Below, one piece after another: positions 11,083 through 20,977 of a stretch of 64,000 bases of DNA. Every line of letters begins with the position of its first letter. The first letter of the stretch is position 1. The position numbers and the translations under genes were made by a program. Location of the stretch: the NCBI RefSeq assembly GCF_002269345.1, contig NZ_CP022889.1, positions 2,212,501 through 2,276,500 of the forward strand, written 5' to 3'. The DNA comes from Tsuneonella mangrovi. Its GTDB lineage: Bacteria; Pseudomonadota; Alphaproteobacteria; Sphingomonadales; Sphingomonadaceae. A model generated the notes under the pieces. The model did not search any database and was not told where the DNA came from. It worked only from the letters and a program-made list of their open reading frames with translations.

Positions 11083-11715
11083 CTAACCGCCTGCGTGGCG
11101 CTCGACCAGCGCCGTCACCATCAAGGCAAACTGGCGTTGCAGGTCGTCGCGCAAGCGGCGTTCCTGCGCCAAGGCCAGCCGCGCGACGTGGCCGCTGATC
11201 TCGACCACCAGCATGGCGACCGCGAGCGCGGTGTGCCGGTCGAGCCCGCCAGCCAGTTGCGCGACATAGGGCGCGAGCAAATCGGCCAGCCGGCGGTTGT
11301 CGGCGACGTCGAGCGCGCGCAAGTCGTCGTCGGCCTGTGCCCCGGCCCACACCGCGATCGCTTCAGGGTGACCTTCGTAATGCGCGAAGAACGCCGCCAC
11401 GAGCCGGTCCACCACCGGAGCGATGTCGTGCGCGCCTTCCCGCTCCGCCAGCGCCCGTTCCAGTTCCCCGACAAGCATCCTCCGCACCCGATCCTGGTTG
11501 CGCTCGACGAGATGACGCAGGATCACTGCCTTGGAGGGGAAATACTGGTAGATCGACGCGATCGGAACATCGGCCTGGCGGGCGATCTCACGCATCGAAA
11601 GATCGTCCGGATTGCTGGTGACAAGCAACCGCTCGGCCGCTTCGAGGATCGCTTCCACCCGTTTGCGGCTGCGGTCCTGCTGCGGCTTGCGCCGGGGGGC
11701 GATGGCATTGGTCAT
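11083..11715 (-). CDS. TetR-family transcriptional regulator
   Basis: A 210-residue protein with a TetR_N helix-turn-helix at about 18-64 (ILEAAERLL ... LSMREIARQADVPIASIYQY FPSK, read across the helix pair) and a variable all-helical ligand domain. The ATG at 11715 lies five bases after the stop of the FAD oxidase, so it is the last gene of a three-gene operon and probably regulates it. The ligand is unknown. Confidence 0.9.
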   Translation of the reverse strand: MTNAIAPRRKPQQDRSRKRVEAILEAAERLLVTSNPDDLSMREIARQADVPIASIYQYFPSKAVILRHLVERNQDRVRRMLVGELERALAEREGAHDIAPVVDRLVAAFFAHYEGHPEAIAVWAGAQADDDLRALDVADNRRLADLLAPYVAQLAGGLDRHTALAVAMLVVEISGHVARLALAQERRLRDDLQRQFALMVTALVERHAGG

Positions 11716-11720
11716 CGGCT

Positions 11721-13001
11721 TCAGGCGCCGGGCGTGTCGATGCCGAACACGCGCGCGCAACTGGCGTTGACGAACTTGCCAGCCGGATCGACCTGCTGCC
11801 GGACCGCGAGGAACCTGGCGGCGTCGGGATAGAGCGCGTGGACGTCGTCCGGCCCCAGCGTGTGCCGCTTGCCCCAGTGCGGTCGAGCGCCGTGGTCGCG
11901 CAGAACGGCTTCGAGCTCGGCGAAGATATGCTGCCATGCCATCGGCGCGTACTGGTGCACGCTGAGCGAAATGCACGGCCCGGCATGGAACGGGCTGAGC
12001 CAGATGTCGTCGCCCGCAACCGTACGGAATTCGAACGGGAACGCAAACGGCAGGCGGTGCTTGCGGACGTGGGCGATCGCTGCCTTGAGCGCGTCGATCC
12101 CGTTGGCGTAGGGGATCTCGTACTCCATCTCTTCGAACCGCACGGTGCGGTCCTGCGGGAAGATGCGCCACGCGGGCCCGGTGCGCGGCGGCTCGTCACT
12201 CACTGCCAGCGTCATCGCTTTTTGCAGCACCGGAATCGCGAACGGCAATGCCTTTGCGATATTGCAGGCGACGCGGAAGGCGGTCTCGTCGACGTCTGGG
12301 CGGTGGACATAAGGGCCATCGGGCTCGGCGAGGTCGAGCGTCTTGAGCAACACCTTGTCCGCCCACGGAAACACCCAGAATTCGATGTGGCGATGCGCCG
12401 CTACCAGTTCGTCCCACGCCTCCAAAACTTCGCCGAGCGACTTCTTCTCGATCTTTTCCGACAGGTGGTAGGCGGGCAGGACTTTCATCCGCACTGCGCT
12501 CGCCACCCCGACCATGCCGAGCGATAGTCGCGCGGCGTTGAACAGGTCCGGCCGGGCGTCCGCGTCGCAGGTCGTAACTTCACCGTTGGGCTTGACCAGC
12601 CGCATCCCGGTGACTTGCGACGACAGGCTGCCGAGCGTGATCCCGGTGCCGTGCGTGCCGGTGCCGACCGCGCCGGCGATAGACTGCGGGTTCACATCGC
12701 CCTGGTTGGCGAGCGAGAGGCCCATGTCCCACAGTTGCTCGGTTGCCTTGGCGATGCTCATCCCTGCCGGGATCCAGGCCGACTGGCGATCGGGTTCGAC
12801 CTTGATCGCGCCTTCCATCCGGTCGAGCCGCAGCAAGGTGCCATCGGTCTCGCACAGCGGCATGAACGAGTGTCCTGCACCGGTGACGCGCACTTTTGCG
12901 GATTCGGCAACGATCTGCGCGAGCTCGGCTTCGTCGCGTGGTTCGGCAATGCGGCCAGGGGCGGCCGAGACGCTGCCCGACCAGTTGTGCCATGCGGTCA
13001 T
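11721..13001 (-). CDS. FAD-linked oxidase of the aldonolactone oxidase (ALO/gulonolactone) type
   Basis: A 426-residue VAO-family flavoprotein. The PCMH-type FAD-binding region includes VTGAGHSF at 39-46, where H44 aligns with the covalent flavin histidine of this family. The C-terminal HWGKRH motif is typical of the D-arabinono-1,4-lactone oxidase domain. The likely reaction is oxidation of a sugar lactone or polyol with O2; it could equally be a dehydrogenase. It sits ten bases downstream of the PLP enzyme gene and upstream of the TetR gene. I have seen this pairing as a recurrent neighbourhood, but its pathway is not something I can name. Confidence 0.85.
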   Translation of the reverse strand: MTAWHNWSGSVSAAPGRIAEPRDEAELAQIVAESAKVRVTGAGHSFMPLCETDGTLLRLDRMEGAIKVEPDRQSAWIPAGMSIAKATEQLWDMGLSLANQGDVNPQSIAGAVGTGTHGTGITLGSLSSQVTGMRLVKPNGEVTTCDADARPDLFNAARLSLGMVGVASAVRMKVLPAYHLSEKIEKKSLGEVLEAWDELVAAHRHIEFWVFPWADKVLLKTLDLAEPDGPYVHRPDVDETAFRVACNIAKALPFAIPVLQKAMTLAVSDEPPRTGPAWRIFPQDRTVRFEEMEYEIPYANGIDALKAAIAHVRKHRLPFAFPFEFRTVAGDDIWLSPFHAGPCISLSVHQYAPMAWQHIFAELEAVLRDHGARPHWGKRHTLGPDDVHALYPDAARFLAVRQQVDPAGKFVNASCARVFGIDTPGA

Positions 13002-13011
13002 CGTCGCAGCC

Positions 13012-14229
13012 TCACATGAAGCACTGGCTATCGCCGCGATAGGTCGGCACGCGGTCGACGACCTGGCCGTTGCGGATCAGTGCCAGGGTGGAAAATCGCT
13101 CGCACAGTTCGCCTGCCTTCGCGTGACGGAATATCACCATTGCACCGATGGGCAGGTCGGTTCCCTGTGGCAGTACGACCGGGGTCTGGACCTCGCCGGA
13201 GCCTTCGTCGCGGACCAGCGAGCAACCCTCGGGCAGCCACGGCTGCGGCAGGCGGTCGGGGCCGTAGGGGCCTGAAGCGACGTAACCGCCCCCGGCGCAA
13301 GTCACCATCCCGGCTTTCGGGCGGCGCACCACGGGGAGCGCGAACCCGGCTGCCGGTTCGAGTTTGAAATTGCGGAAGTGATCGAATGTCGTCGGAGCAT
13401 AGATGCCCGACCCCGCCGCGAGTTCGGTGACGCTGGGATCGGCTCCGGTGCTTTCGAAACTACCGGTGCCGCCACCATTGACGAAGCGCAGTTCGTGCCC
13501 CGCCGCGCGCAAGGCGTCCACCACCGCGCCGCGCCGCTGCGCGACTTCGGCGATCGAGCGCTTCTTCATCGCCCGGATCAGGTTGTTGCGCACGGTATTG
13601 CCCGGCACGGCATCCATCAGCCCGGCGATCTGCCCTTCGTAGCCCATCAGCCCGTCGAGCCGGAGATGGGGGTTGGCAGCGATCGCATCGGCCAGTGCAA
13701 CTGCAGCGTCGGCGGACTTTATGGGCGAGCGGAAGACTCCGAAATACTGCTTGGGAAACTGCGAGCTGACGTCGAGGTCGATCGCTAGCGGGATGACCGT
13801 TCCGGCCGCTTCCGCCGCTTGCGCGATGAATGGCAATTGCCCGGTGTCGTCGACCATCAGGGTGATCGCACGGCCCATCGCCACTTGCTCGGCCACCAGC
13901 GCCAGATCGCTCGGTTCGACCGACGGATAGGCGACGACGATGTCTTCGAAGCCGAGATTGGCAAGCCACGCCGCTTCGGAGGGGGAGAAGCACAGCAACC
14001 CGCGAAACGCATCGTTGGCGAGCACGTAGCGAAGCATGGCGGTGCAGCGGATCGACTTCGACACCAGCCGGATCGGCATGCCCTTTGCGCGCGAGACCAG
14101 CCCGGCGATGTTGGCATCGACCCGGTCGAGATCGACGAACGCCGCCGGGAGCCGCTCCGGCGCAAGCGCATTGGCGTAGGTTTCGTAGAGGCTGAGCGTC
14201 GCTCGCTTGCGATCGGTATGGCTGGACAC
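13012..14229 (-). CDS. D-serine dehydratase-like / amino acid deaminase-aldolase (fold-type III PLP enzyme)
   Basis: A 405-residue protein of the alanine racemase N-terminal fold with a D-serine-dehydratase-like C-terminal domain. K58 in LVSKSIR is the predicted PLP lysine. H369 and C376 (HAKAGELC) lie where the zinc ligands of D-serine dehydratase occur, with a longer spacing. The start is GTG at 14229, preceded by GAGAGGAG with nine bases between; a TTG at 14280 lacks a ribosome-binding site. It heads the operon with the FAD oxidase and TetR genes. Likely acts on a D-amino acid or a beta-hydroxy amino acid; the substrate is inferred only from the family. Confidence 0.82.
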   Translation of the reverse strand: MSSHTDRKRATLSLYETYANALAPERLPAAFVDLDRVDANIAGLVSRAKGMPIRLVSKSIRCTAMLRYVLANDAFRGLLCFSPSEAAWLANLGFEDIVVAYPSVEPSDLALVAEQVAMGRAITLMVDDTGQLPFIAQAAEAAGTVIPLAIDLDVSSQFPKQYFGVFRSPIKSADAAVALADAIAANPHLRLDGLMGYEGQIAGLMDAVPGNTVRNNLIRAMKKRSIAEVAQRRGAVVDALRAAGHELRFVNGGGTGSFESTGADPSVTELAAGSGIYAPTTFDHFRNFKLEPAAGFALPVVRRPKAGMVTCAGGGYVASGPYGPDRLPQPWLPEGCSLVRDEGSGEVQTPVVLPQGTDLPIGAMVIFRHAKAGELCERFSTLALIRNGQVVDRVPTYRGDSQCFM

Positions 14230-14327
14230 GGGGCTCGGCTCCTCTCGTTCGGTCGGACGGCGCGACTCGCCGCCCGCCAACCCGAAGGCTACCAGTCGAT
14301 CAAAACATGATCAATGCTCAGCTTTTG

Positions 14328-16370
14328 CTATTGGCTGTTGAACTTCTCGCCCCGTTCGGCCTTTCCGCGCAGGTAGTCGCACACCGGCAAGCCGTACTTC
14401 TCGAGCCCGGCAACGATCGTATCGAGCCCGATGGTGTCGGCCCAGAACATCGGCCCGCCGGTGTAGAGCGGCCAGCCGTAGCCGTTGATCCACACAACAT
14501 CGATGTCGCTCGCACGCTGGGCCATCTTCTCCTCGAGGATCTTCGCGCCTTCGTTGACCATCGGATACAGCAGCCGCTCGCGGATCTCGTCTTTCGAGAT
14601 TTCGCGCTGCGCGGTGCCTTCCTTGGCGGCGAAGTCGGCGATGATCGCCTTAACATCGTCGGACGGCGTGCGGTTGCGAGCCGCATCGTAATCGTAGAAG
14701 CCCTTGCCGTTCTTCTGGCCGAAGCGGCCCGCGGCGCACAGCGCTTCGCGTACAGTGGTCACCTTGGTCGGGTCGCGATGCCAGCCGATATCGATACCCG
14801 CGAGGTCGGCCATCTGGAACGGGCCCATCGGGAAACCGAAGTCGAGCAGCACGTCGTCGACGTCCCAGTAGTTCGCGCCTTCCATGATCAGCGCATTGGC
14901 CTGCTGCTGGCGCGGGCTGAGCATGCGATTGCCGATAAAGCCCGGGCACACGCCGCTGACCGCCGCAATCTTGCCGATCGTCTTGGCGAGCTTCATGCAC
15001 GTGGCGAGGACATCGTCGCGAGTCTTCTCGCCGCGCACGATCTCGAGCAATTTCATGACGTTGGCTGGCGAGAAGAAGTGTAGCCCGAGGACATATCCGG
15101 GACGCTTCGTCGCCAGCGCAATCTCGTCGACGTTGAGGTAGCTGGTGTTCGACGCGAGGATCGCGCCCTGCTTCACGACGCTGTCGAGCTTGGCGAACAC
15201 CTCTTTCTTGACGTCCATGTTCTCATAGACCGCCTCGATCACCAGGTCGCAATCGGCAAGGTCGTCATACGAAAGCGTCGGCGTCAGCAGCCCCATCGCC
15301 TGGTCGACCTGCTCCATCGTCATGCGACCACGCTTGGCGGTATTTTCGTAATTCTTGCGCATCACGCCAGTGCCGCGATCGAGCGCGTCCTGCTGCATCT
15401 CGAGGATGGTCACCGGGATCCCGGCGCTGAGGAAGTTCATCGTGATCCCGCCGCCCATCGTACCGGCACCGATCACACCGACCTTCTTGATCGGGATCAG
15501 CGGAGTGTCGGCGGGAATGTCGTCGATCTTGTTCGCGGCGCGCTCGGCGAAGAAGTAGTGCCGCATGGCTGCGCTTTGCGTGCCCGTGACGAGTTTCAGG
15601 AACATCTCGCGTTCCTTCTTCACCCCTTCGGCGAACGGCATCTCGCCAGCCAGCTTCACTGCCTCGATCGCGGCGTTCGGCGCATCGAACCCGCGCATCT
15701 TGCGCCCGTTCTTGGCCCGGAACTGATCGAAGATGTCTGGGTTCTTGACCCCGTCCTGGTTGGCCGTCCCTTCCGACGAGCGAGGGACCGGCTGGCCGAT
15801 CTTGCTGCGTGCAAACACAATCGCGTCGGCGGCAAGGCTTTCCTCGCTCACGATCTCGTCGACCAGCCCGATCGCTTGCGCCTTCCTTGCGGGGATCGGG
15901 TTGCCGATAGCGACCATCGGTAGCGCGGCTTCGGCGCCGATCACGCGCGGCAGGCGCTGGGTGCCTCCAGCGCCGGGGATCAGCCCCAGCTTGACTTCGG
16001 GAAGGCCCATCTTCGCGCTCGGCACGGCCACGCGATAGTGGCACGCGAGGGCGACTTCGCACCCGCCGCCGAGCGCAGTACCGTGGATCGCCGCGACGAC
16101 CGGCTTATCGCCCGCTTCCATCGCGTCGAGCACTTCGGGCAGGCTCGGGCCAACCGGGGGCTTGCCGAACTCGGTGATGTCGGCACCGGCGAAGAAGGTG
16201 CGTCCGTCGCAGCGGATCACGATCGCTTCCACGCTGTCGTCTGCCAACCCCGCTTCGATCGCTTCTTTCAGGCCTGCGCGCACCGCCTGGCCGAGCGCAT
16301 TGACCGGCGGGTTGTTCGAGATGACGACGAGCACTTCGCCGTCGCGCTGGGTGGAAATCGGGTTGGTCAT
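14328..16370 (-). CDS. Bifunctional enoyl-CoA hydratase / 3-hydroxyacyl-CoA dehydrogenase (FadB/FadJ type)
   Basis: A 680-residue multifunctional beta-oxidation enzyme. The N-terminal crotonase domain holds the catalytic pair E105 ([10 protein letters not shown]) and E125 ([15 protein letters not shown]). The NAD-binding motif GAGTMG is at 301-306, and the dehydrogenase catalytic histidine is H431 in [12 protein letters not shown]. Two 3HCDH C-terminal repeats follow. It hydrates enoyl-CoA and oxidises the 3-hydroxyacyl-CoA product; no thiolase gene lies next to it. The downstream order SxxK hydrolase, then divergent acyl-CoA ligase, suggests a shared pathway. Confidence 0.95.
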   Translation of the reverse strand: MTNPISTQRDGEVLVVISNNPPVNALGQAVRAGLKEAIEAGLADDSVEAIVIRCDGRTFFAGADITEFGKPPVGPSLPEVLDAMEAGDKPVVAAIHGTALGGGCEVALACHYRVAVPSAKMGLPEVKLGLIPGAGGTQRLPRVIGAEAALPMVAIGNPIPARKAQAIGLVDEIVSEESLAADAIVFARSKIGQPVPRSSEGTANQDGVKNPDIFDQFRAKNGRKMRGFDAPNAAIEAVKLAGEMPFAEGVKKEREMFLKLVTGTQSAAMRHYFFAERAANKIDDIPADTPLIPIKKVGVIGAGTMGGGITMNFLSAGIPVTILEMQQDALDRGTGVMRKNYENTAKRGRMTMEQVDQAMGLLTPTLSYDDLADCDLVIEAVYENMDVKKEVFAKLDSVVKQGAILASNTSYLNVDEIALATKRPGYVLGLHFFSPANVMKLLEIVRGEKTRDDVLATCMKLAKTIGKIAAVSGVCPGFIGNRMLSPRQQQANALIMEGANYWDVDDVLLDFGFPMGPFQMADLAGIDIGWHRDPTKVTTVREALCAAGRFGQKNGKGFYDYDAARNRTPSDDVKAIIADFAAKEGTAQREISKDEIRERLLYPMVNEGAKILEEKMAQRASDIDVVWINGYGWPLYTGGPMFWADTIGLDTIVAGLEKYGLPVCDYLRGKAERGEKFNSQ

Positions 16371-16382
16371 CGGTCTTGCTCC

Positions 16383-17618
16383 TCAGGCGCGGCTGTCGGC
16401 CACGGCGGAATATACCAGGGTCTTGAGCTGGCGGCGGATCGGATAGACGCTGGAGGGATAGACCTGCGTCATGAAAACACACGTGATCTTCTCGACCGGA
16501 TCGACGAAGAACGCGGTCGAATAGGCGCCGCCCCAATAGAACTCGCCCTTGCTGCCCGGCATCAGCGTTTTCGCCGGTTCGATCACGGTCGCAAAGCCAA
16601 GCCCGAAGCCGACCCCGGCATTCTGGCTTTCGGAGAACATGCTCTTTGAAAGCGCAGTCAGGTCCGCGCCGCCGGGCAAGTGGTTCGAAGTCATGAGTGC
16701 CAGCGTCTTGGGGCCGACGATCCGATTGCCGCCCAGCTCACCGCCGTTGACCAGCATCGTGCAGAACTTCTGGTAATCGGCGAGGGTGCTGACGAGACCG
16801 CCGCCGCCGCTGTCGAACCGGCCCTCCTTCGCGAGGCTGCTGGTCAACCCGGCGTCGAACATCTCAGGCGACTTGCCGGGGACATAGCGGAACGCGTCGA
16901 CCAGCCGCTCGGCCTCGTCCGGGGCAATCCCGAACCCGGAATCTGTCATGCCCAGCGGTTTGAAGATATGCTCGGCGAAATAGTCGCCCAGCCGCTGGCC
17001 CGAAATGCGCTCGACCGCAATGCCGAGCACGTCGGTCGAGACCGAGTAGTTCCAGCTGTCGCCGGGCGCGAATTCGAGCGGCAGCTTGGCCAGCTCGGTG
17101 ACGAATTCGTCGCTGTCGAGGTGGCGGCGCGCAAAGTCGAAATTGGTTTCGCGATAGACCGCATCGATGTTGGTGCGGTTCTGCAGCCCGTAAGTGAACC
17201 CGGACATGTGGGTGATCAGGTCGATGAAGCGCATCGGCGGGGCCGGAGTCCCGGGCATGAAAGGAACCGAGCCGCCGCCGCCGGCATAGACTTTGAGGTT
17301 CGCGAATTCGGGAAACACCTTGGTCACCGGATCCTCGAGCGCGATCTTGCACCGTTCGACCAGTTGCATGAACGCGATCGAAGTGACCGGCTTGGTCATT
17401 GAAGCGATCCGGAACAGCGCGTCGTCGCGCAACGCTTCGCGGTCGCGGCCCATCGTGCCGAGCTTGCTGTAGTAGGCCGGAGTCCCGTCGCGCGCGACCA
17501 GCAGCTGGGTCATCGGCAAGCGTCCGCTGTCGATATAGGCTTGCTTGACGAACGGCTCGATCCTCGCGAGGCGATCGGGGTCGAATCCCAGCTTGGCGGG
17601 ATCGGTCAGCTCGAACAC
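16383..17618 (-). CDS. Serine hydrolase of the beta-lactamase/esterase (family S12, class C-like) fold
   Basis: A 411-residue cytoplasmic-looking protein with the catalytic SMTK tetrad at 73-76, tyrosine Y191 in NYSVS (the YxN position, with V for N), and HMSGF at 137-141. Such proteins are mostly carboxylesterases in catabolic clusters, not antibiotic-resistance enzymes. No signal peptide is seen, which supports an intracellular esterase. The start is GTG at 17618, nine bases after GGAAGGAA; the TTG three codons earlier is almost on top of that site. It lies twelve bases after the FadB-type gene's start on the same strand and is transcribed ahead of it. Confidence 0.83.
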   Translation of the reverse strand: MFELTDPAKLGFDPDRLARIEPFVKQAYIDSGRLPMTQLLVARDGTPAYYSKLGTMGRDREALRDDALFRIASMTKPVTSIAFMQLVERCKIALEDPVTKVFPEFANLKVYAGGGGSVPFMPGTPAPPMRFIDLITHMSGFTYGLQNRTNIDAVYRETNFDFARRHLDSDEFVTELAKLPLEFAPGDSWNYSVSTDVLGIAVERISGQRLGDYFAEHIFKPLGMTDSGFGIAPDEAERLVDAFRYVPGKSPEMFDAGLTSSLAKEGRFDSGGGGLVSTLADYQKFCTMLVNGGELGGNRIVGPKTLALMTSNHLPGGADLTALSKSMFSESQNAGVGFGLGFATVIEPAKTLMPGSKGEFYWGGAYSTAFFVDPVEKITCVFMTQVYPSSVYPIRRQLKTLVYSAVADSRA

Positions 17619-17829
17619 GTGGGGCAATTCCTTCCCTTGCTTGGGTGCACGTCGGGTGCATCGCGCGTTGCTGCGCAGTCCCATACCGATAATTCCGAAA
17701 TTGGTGCAAGCGCAAGCGAGCAATGAACGCAAATCGCACATACCACACGTTCCGTTTCGGCGATTCGTCGCTTGCGCCGAGCGCTCGGGGCGATAGAGTC
17801 GGCGGCAAACAGAACGCGAGGATGCTGCA

Positions 17830-19587
17830 ATGAACGACCAGGCGAGCGATCTCTCTGCCGAGAGCGGATGGAGCTTGCCTGACGGCTGGCCGGCGTGTTC
17901 GCGCGATGACTGCCGTGAGAGACTGACCGCGCCGGGCGAGCGGTTCGAGATGGAAACCGTTTCGATCCGCGGAGTTCCGACACGGGTATGGAAAAGCGCG
18001 CCGGCGAACCTGCGCGTACTGCTCGCGGTGGGTCGTAGCCACGGACAGCGCGAATTCACGATCTACGAGAGCGAGCGGGTTACTTACGACGCGTTCCATC
18101 GCGCGGTCGCGAAGCTCGCGCGCGAGCTGCAGGTGCGCGGGGTGCGCAAGGGCGACCGCGTGGCGCTGGCAATGCGCAACCTGCCCGAATGGCCGGTGGC
18201 GTTTTTCGCCGCAGTGTCGCTCGGAGCGATCTGTGTGCCGCTCAATGCGTGGTGGACCGGGCCGGAACTGGCCTACGGCCTCGCCGATTCGGGCACCCGG
18301 TTGCTGATCTGCGATGACGAACGGTGGGAACGGATTTCACCGCACCTTGCCGAAATTCCTTCGCTCGAACACATCCTCGTCTCACGATCTCCCGACGGTG
18401 GACCGGCTGCTCCGGCGGAAGCGCTTGAAAGCGTGATCGGTGCGCCGCCCAGCTGGAAGGGCCTGCCCGACGATGACTTGCCCGACGCAGACATCGTGCC
18501 CGATGACGAAGCAACGATCTTCTACACCAGCGGCACGACCGGCAATCCCAAGGGCGCGCTGGGCACGCACCGCAACCTTGCCACCAATATCCTGTCGAGC
18601 GGCTATTCGGCTGCCTGCGCGGCATTGCGGCGTGGGGAAACACCTCCGCAGCCGGTCCAGAAGGTCGGCCTGATGGTTATCCCGCTGTTCCACGTCACGG
18701 CCTGCTCGGCCAACCTGATGGGCAGCCTGGTGGCCGGCAACACGCTGGTGTTCATGCACAAGTGGGATCCGATCCGCGCGTTCGAGATCATCGAGCGCGA
18801 GAAGGTCAACGTCACCGGCGGGGTGCCGACGATCGCCTGGCAGCTGATCGAGCATCCCGAGCGAGGCAACTACGACCTCTCGAGCATCGAAGCGATTGCC
18901 TACGGCGGTGCGCCCTCGGCGCCCGAGTTGGTCCGCCGGATTTACAGCGAGTTCGGTGCGCTGCCCGGTAACGGCTGGGGCATGACCGAAACGATGGCAA
19001 CGGTCACCAGCCATTCGAGCGAGGATTACCTCAACCGGCCGACCAGCTGCGGGCCGCCGGTCGCGGTCGCCGATCTCAAGATCATGAGCGAGGATGGGGC
19101 GCGCGAACTGCCCATCGGCGAAGTCGGCGAGCTGTGGGCACGCGGGCCGATGGTGGTGAAGGGATACTGGAACAAGCCTGAAGCGACGGCCGAGACCTTC
19201 GTAGACGGCTGGGTGCGCACCGGCGACCTCGCGCGGCTCGACGAGGAAGGGTTCTGCTACATCGTCGATCGGGCGAAAGACATGATCCTGCGCGGGGGCG
19301 AGAATATCTACTCGTCCGAAGTCGAAAATGTCCTCTATGACCATCCGGCGGTAACCGATGCGGCGCTCATCGGCATCCCGCATCGCACGCTTGGGGAGGA
19401 ACCGGCAGCGGTTGTCCACCTTGCTCCCGGCACCAGCGCAAGCGAGGCCGAGCTCCAGGCATGGGTTGCCGCCCGACTTGCGAAGTTCAAGGTGCCGGTC
19501 CGGGTGTTGTTCAGCGACGAGACCTTGCCGCGCAACGCAAATGGCAAGATACTGAAAAAGGACTTGAAAGACCTATTCGCGACCTAG
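17830..19587 (+). CDS. Acyl-CoA ligase (AMP-forming)
   Basis: A 585-residue adenylate-forming enzyme. The P-loop YTSGTTGNPKG lies at about 231-241, the A5 region GWGMTETMA near 380, the A7/A8 motifs TGDL and DRAKDMILRGGENI near 460-490, and the catalytic lysine K573 in NGKILKKDL. It activates a carboxylic acid, probably a long-chain or ring-bearing acid, to its CoA thioester. Divergent from the SxxK hydrolase across 211 bases. Followed 31 bases later by the tandem TetR gene, so probably cotranscribed with its own regulator. Confidence 0.93.
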   Translation: MNDQASDLSAESGWSLPDGWPACSRDDCRERLTAPGERFEMETVSIRGVPTRVWKSAPANLRVLLAVGRSHGQREFTIYESERVTYDAFHRAVAKLARELQVRGVRKGDRVALAMRNLPEWPVAFFAAVSLGAICVPLNAWWTGPELAYGLADSGTRLLICDDERWERISPHLAEIPSLEHILVSRSPDGGPAAPAEALESVIGAPPSWKGLPDDDLPDADIVPDDEATIFYTSGTTGNPKGALGTHRNLATNILSSGYSAACAALRRGETPPQPVQKVGLMVIPLFHVTACSANLMGSLVAGNTLVFMHKWDPIRAFEIIEREKVNVTGGVPTIAWQLIEHPERGNYDLSSIEAIAYGGAPSAPELVRRIYSEFGALPGNGWGMTETMATVTSHSSEDYLNRPTSCGPPVAVADLKIMSEDGARELPIGEVGELWARGPMVVKGYWNKPEATAETFVDGWVRTGDLARLDEEGFCYIVDRAKDMILRGGENIYSSEVENVLYDHPAVTDAALIGIPHRTLGEEPAAVVHLAPGTSASEAELQAWVAARLAKFKVPVRVLFSDETLPRNANGKILKKDLKDLFAT

Positions 19588-19618
19588 CGACAGGCGACAG
19601 GGAGAGGTAGGGGACGCT

Positions 19619-20881
19619 ATGGCAACGGCAAGGCGGACGGGCGCGCACGCCGGCGGCGAGACCGCCCGGTTCGGCCAACGCCGCGACGACGTGATCCATG
19701 CCGCCTCGACGCTGATCAACGTCGTCGGCGTGAAGGGCACGACCTTTGCCGAGCTGGCGCGCGCGATCGGCCTCAACGCGACCAGCATCACCTATTATTT
19801 CGATCGCAAGGACAAGCTGGTCAGCGCGGTTTACGAGGCGACGCTCGACTGGCTGGAAGAAGCCGCGCGCGATGCCGCCGAAATGCCCGATCCCGCCGCA
19901 CGGGTGCGCGCGTTCCTGCACGCGCATATCGCGCTGCGCTTGCGGGTCCGGGCGGGTGAACGCGGGCTGGTTACGGCGCTGTCGGAAATCCGCACCCTGG
20001 ACGAAGACGTGCAGGCTCCGCTCCTTGCACAGTATGCGCGTATCGTGGAGATCGTGCGCGGGTTCTTCGGAGCCGAACGGTCCGGCTGGCGCAAGTCGCT
20101 CGATACCGCGCGTGCGCATATCCTGCTCGAGGCGATGTTCTGGTGGCCGGTGTGGTCGCCCAATTTCTCGACCCGGGACTTCGACAGGATCGAGGGTCGG
20201 ATTTTCGATATTTTCGCGCATGGCCTGTCGGCGCGGGCTGGCGAATGGGAACCGGTCGCGCTCGACCGCAATGCCTGGCGCACCAGCAGCGGCGATGATG
20301 CCGATACGCTCGATGCGTTCATGCGCGCGGCCACGGTGCTCATCAACCAGCGCGGCTATCGCGGCGCGTCGGTCAATCGCATCGCTGCCGAGCTCAACCT
20401 GACCAAGGGCAGCTTCTACCACCATCACGAAGCCAAGGACGACCTCGTCGGCGAATGCTTTACCCGCAGCTACGATCGCCTGTCCGCGATCCAGCTCGCG
20501 GCAAGCAGGGCTGCCGGAAGCGGCTGGCAACGCATCGCCGGGGCGCTTGCCGAAGCGATCGACCTGCAGTTCCACGATCCGATGCCGCTGCTTCGCACCA
20601 CCGCGCTGCAGGCACTGCCGGGGGAAGCGCGCGCAGGGGTCGTGCTGCGGTCGAACCGCCTGGCGAACCGGTTTGCCGGGATGCTGGCCGATGGCATCGC
20701 CGATGGATCGGTGCGGGCGGTCGATCCGCTGGTCGCCAGCCAGATTTTCATGCCCGCGATCAACGCCGCTTACGAAGCGCGCGGCTGGGCCGCGCGACAT
20801 GGCGATCCGGCGTTCGCCACCCGGCTCTATGCGTGGACGTTGTGCGCCGGGTTCATGTCGGACCCGCCGGGAATCGACTGA
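19619..20881 (+). CDS. Two-headed TetR-family regulator (tandem TetR domains)
   Basis: At 420 residues this is twice the usual TetR length. There are two complete TetR_N modules. The first, at about 20-67, contains TTFAELARAIGLNATSITYY. The second, at about 233-285, contains ASVNRIAAELNLTKGSFYHH. Each is followed by its own helical ligand domain, so one chain resembles a covalent TetR dimer or pseudodimer. Tandem TetR proteins occur beside acyl-CoA ligases in related bacteria; an acyl-CoA ligand is inference. Purine-rich GGGAGAGGTAGGGG precedes the ATG. Convergent with the TonB receptor, with a terminator between. Confidence 0.88.
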   Translation: MATARRTGAHAGGETARFGQRRDDVIHAASTLINVVGVKGTTFAELARAIGLNATSITYYFDRKDKLVSAVYEATLDWLEEAARDAAEMPDPAARVRAFLHAHIALRLRVRAGERGLVTALSEIRTLDEDVQAPLLAQYARIVEIVRGFFGAERSGWRKSLDTARAHILLEAMFWWPVWSPNFSTRDFDRIEGRIFDIFAHGLSARAGEWEPVALDRNAWRTSSGDDADTLDAFMRAATVLINQRGYRGASVNRIAAELNLTKGSFYHHHEAKDDLVGECFTRSYDRLSAIQLAASRAAGSGWQRIAGALAEAIDLQFHDPMPLLRTTALQALPGEARAGVVLRSNRLANRFAGMLADGIADGSVRAVDPLVASQIFMPAINAAYEARGWAARHGDPAFATRLYAWTLCAGFMSDPPGID

Positions 20882-20919
20882 GACCTGTCGCCGCAGCGCC
20901 AGCAGTAGACCGGCCAAGC

Positions 20920-20952
20920 AAAGGGCCCGGCGTCGCGAAACGCCGGGCCTTT
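20920..20952. terminator. Bidirectional Rho-independent terminator
   Basis: A ten-base GC-rich stem (ggcccggcgt with acgccgggcc) closes a six-base loop. AAA lies on the left and TTT on the right, so it works in both orientations; one G bulges on the left arm. It sits between the convergent tandem TetR and TonB-receptor genes. Confidence 0.85.
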
Positions 20953-20977
20953 GTGTTCGACCGATCAGGCCGAAGGA

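Noticed and set aside
16383-17618. Antibiotic-resistance beta-lactamase
   Set aside because: It has the SxxK fold but no signal peptide, no YxN asparagine, and sits in a catabolic cluster, so an esterase-type hydrolase is likelier.
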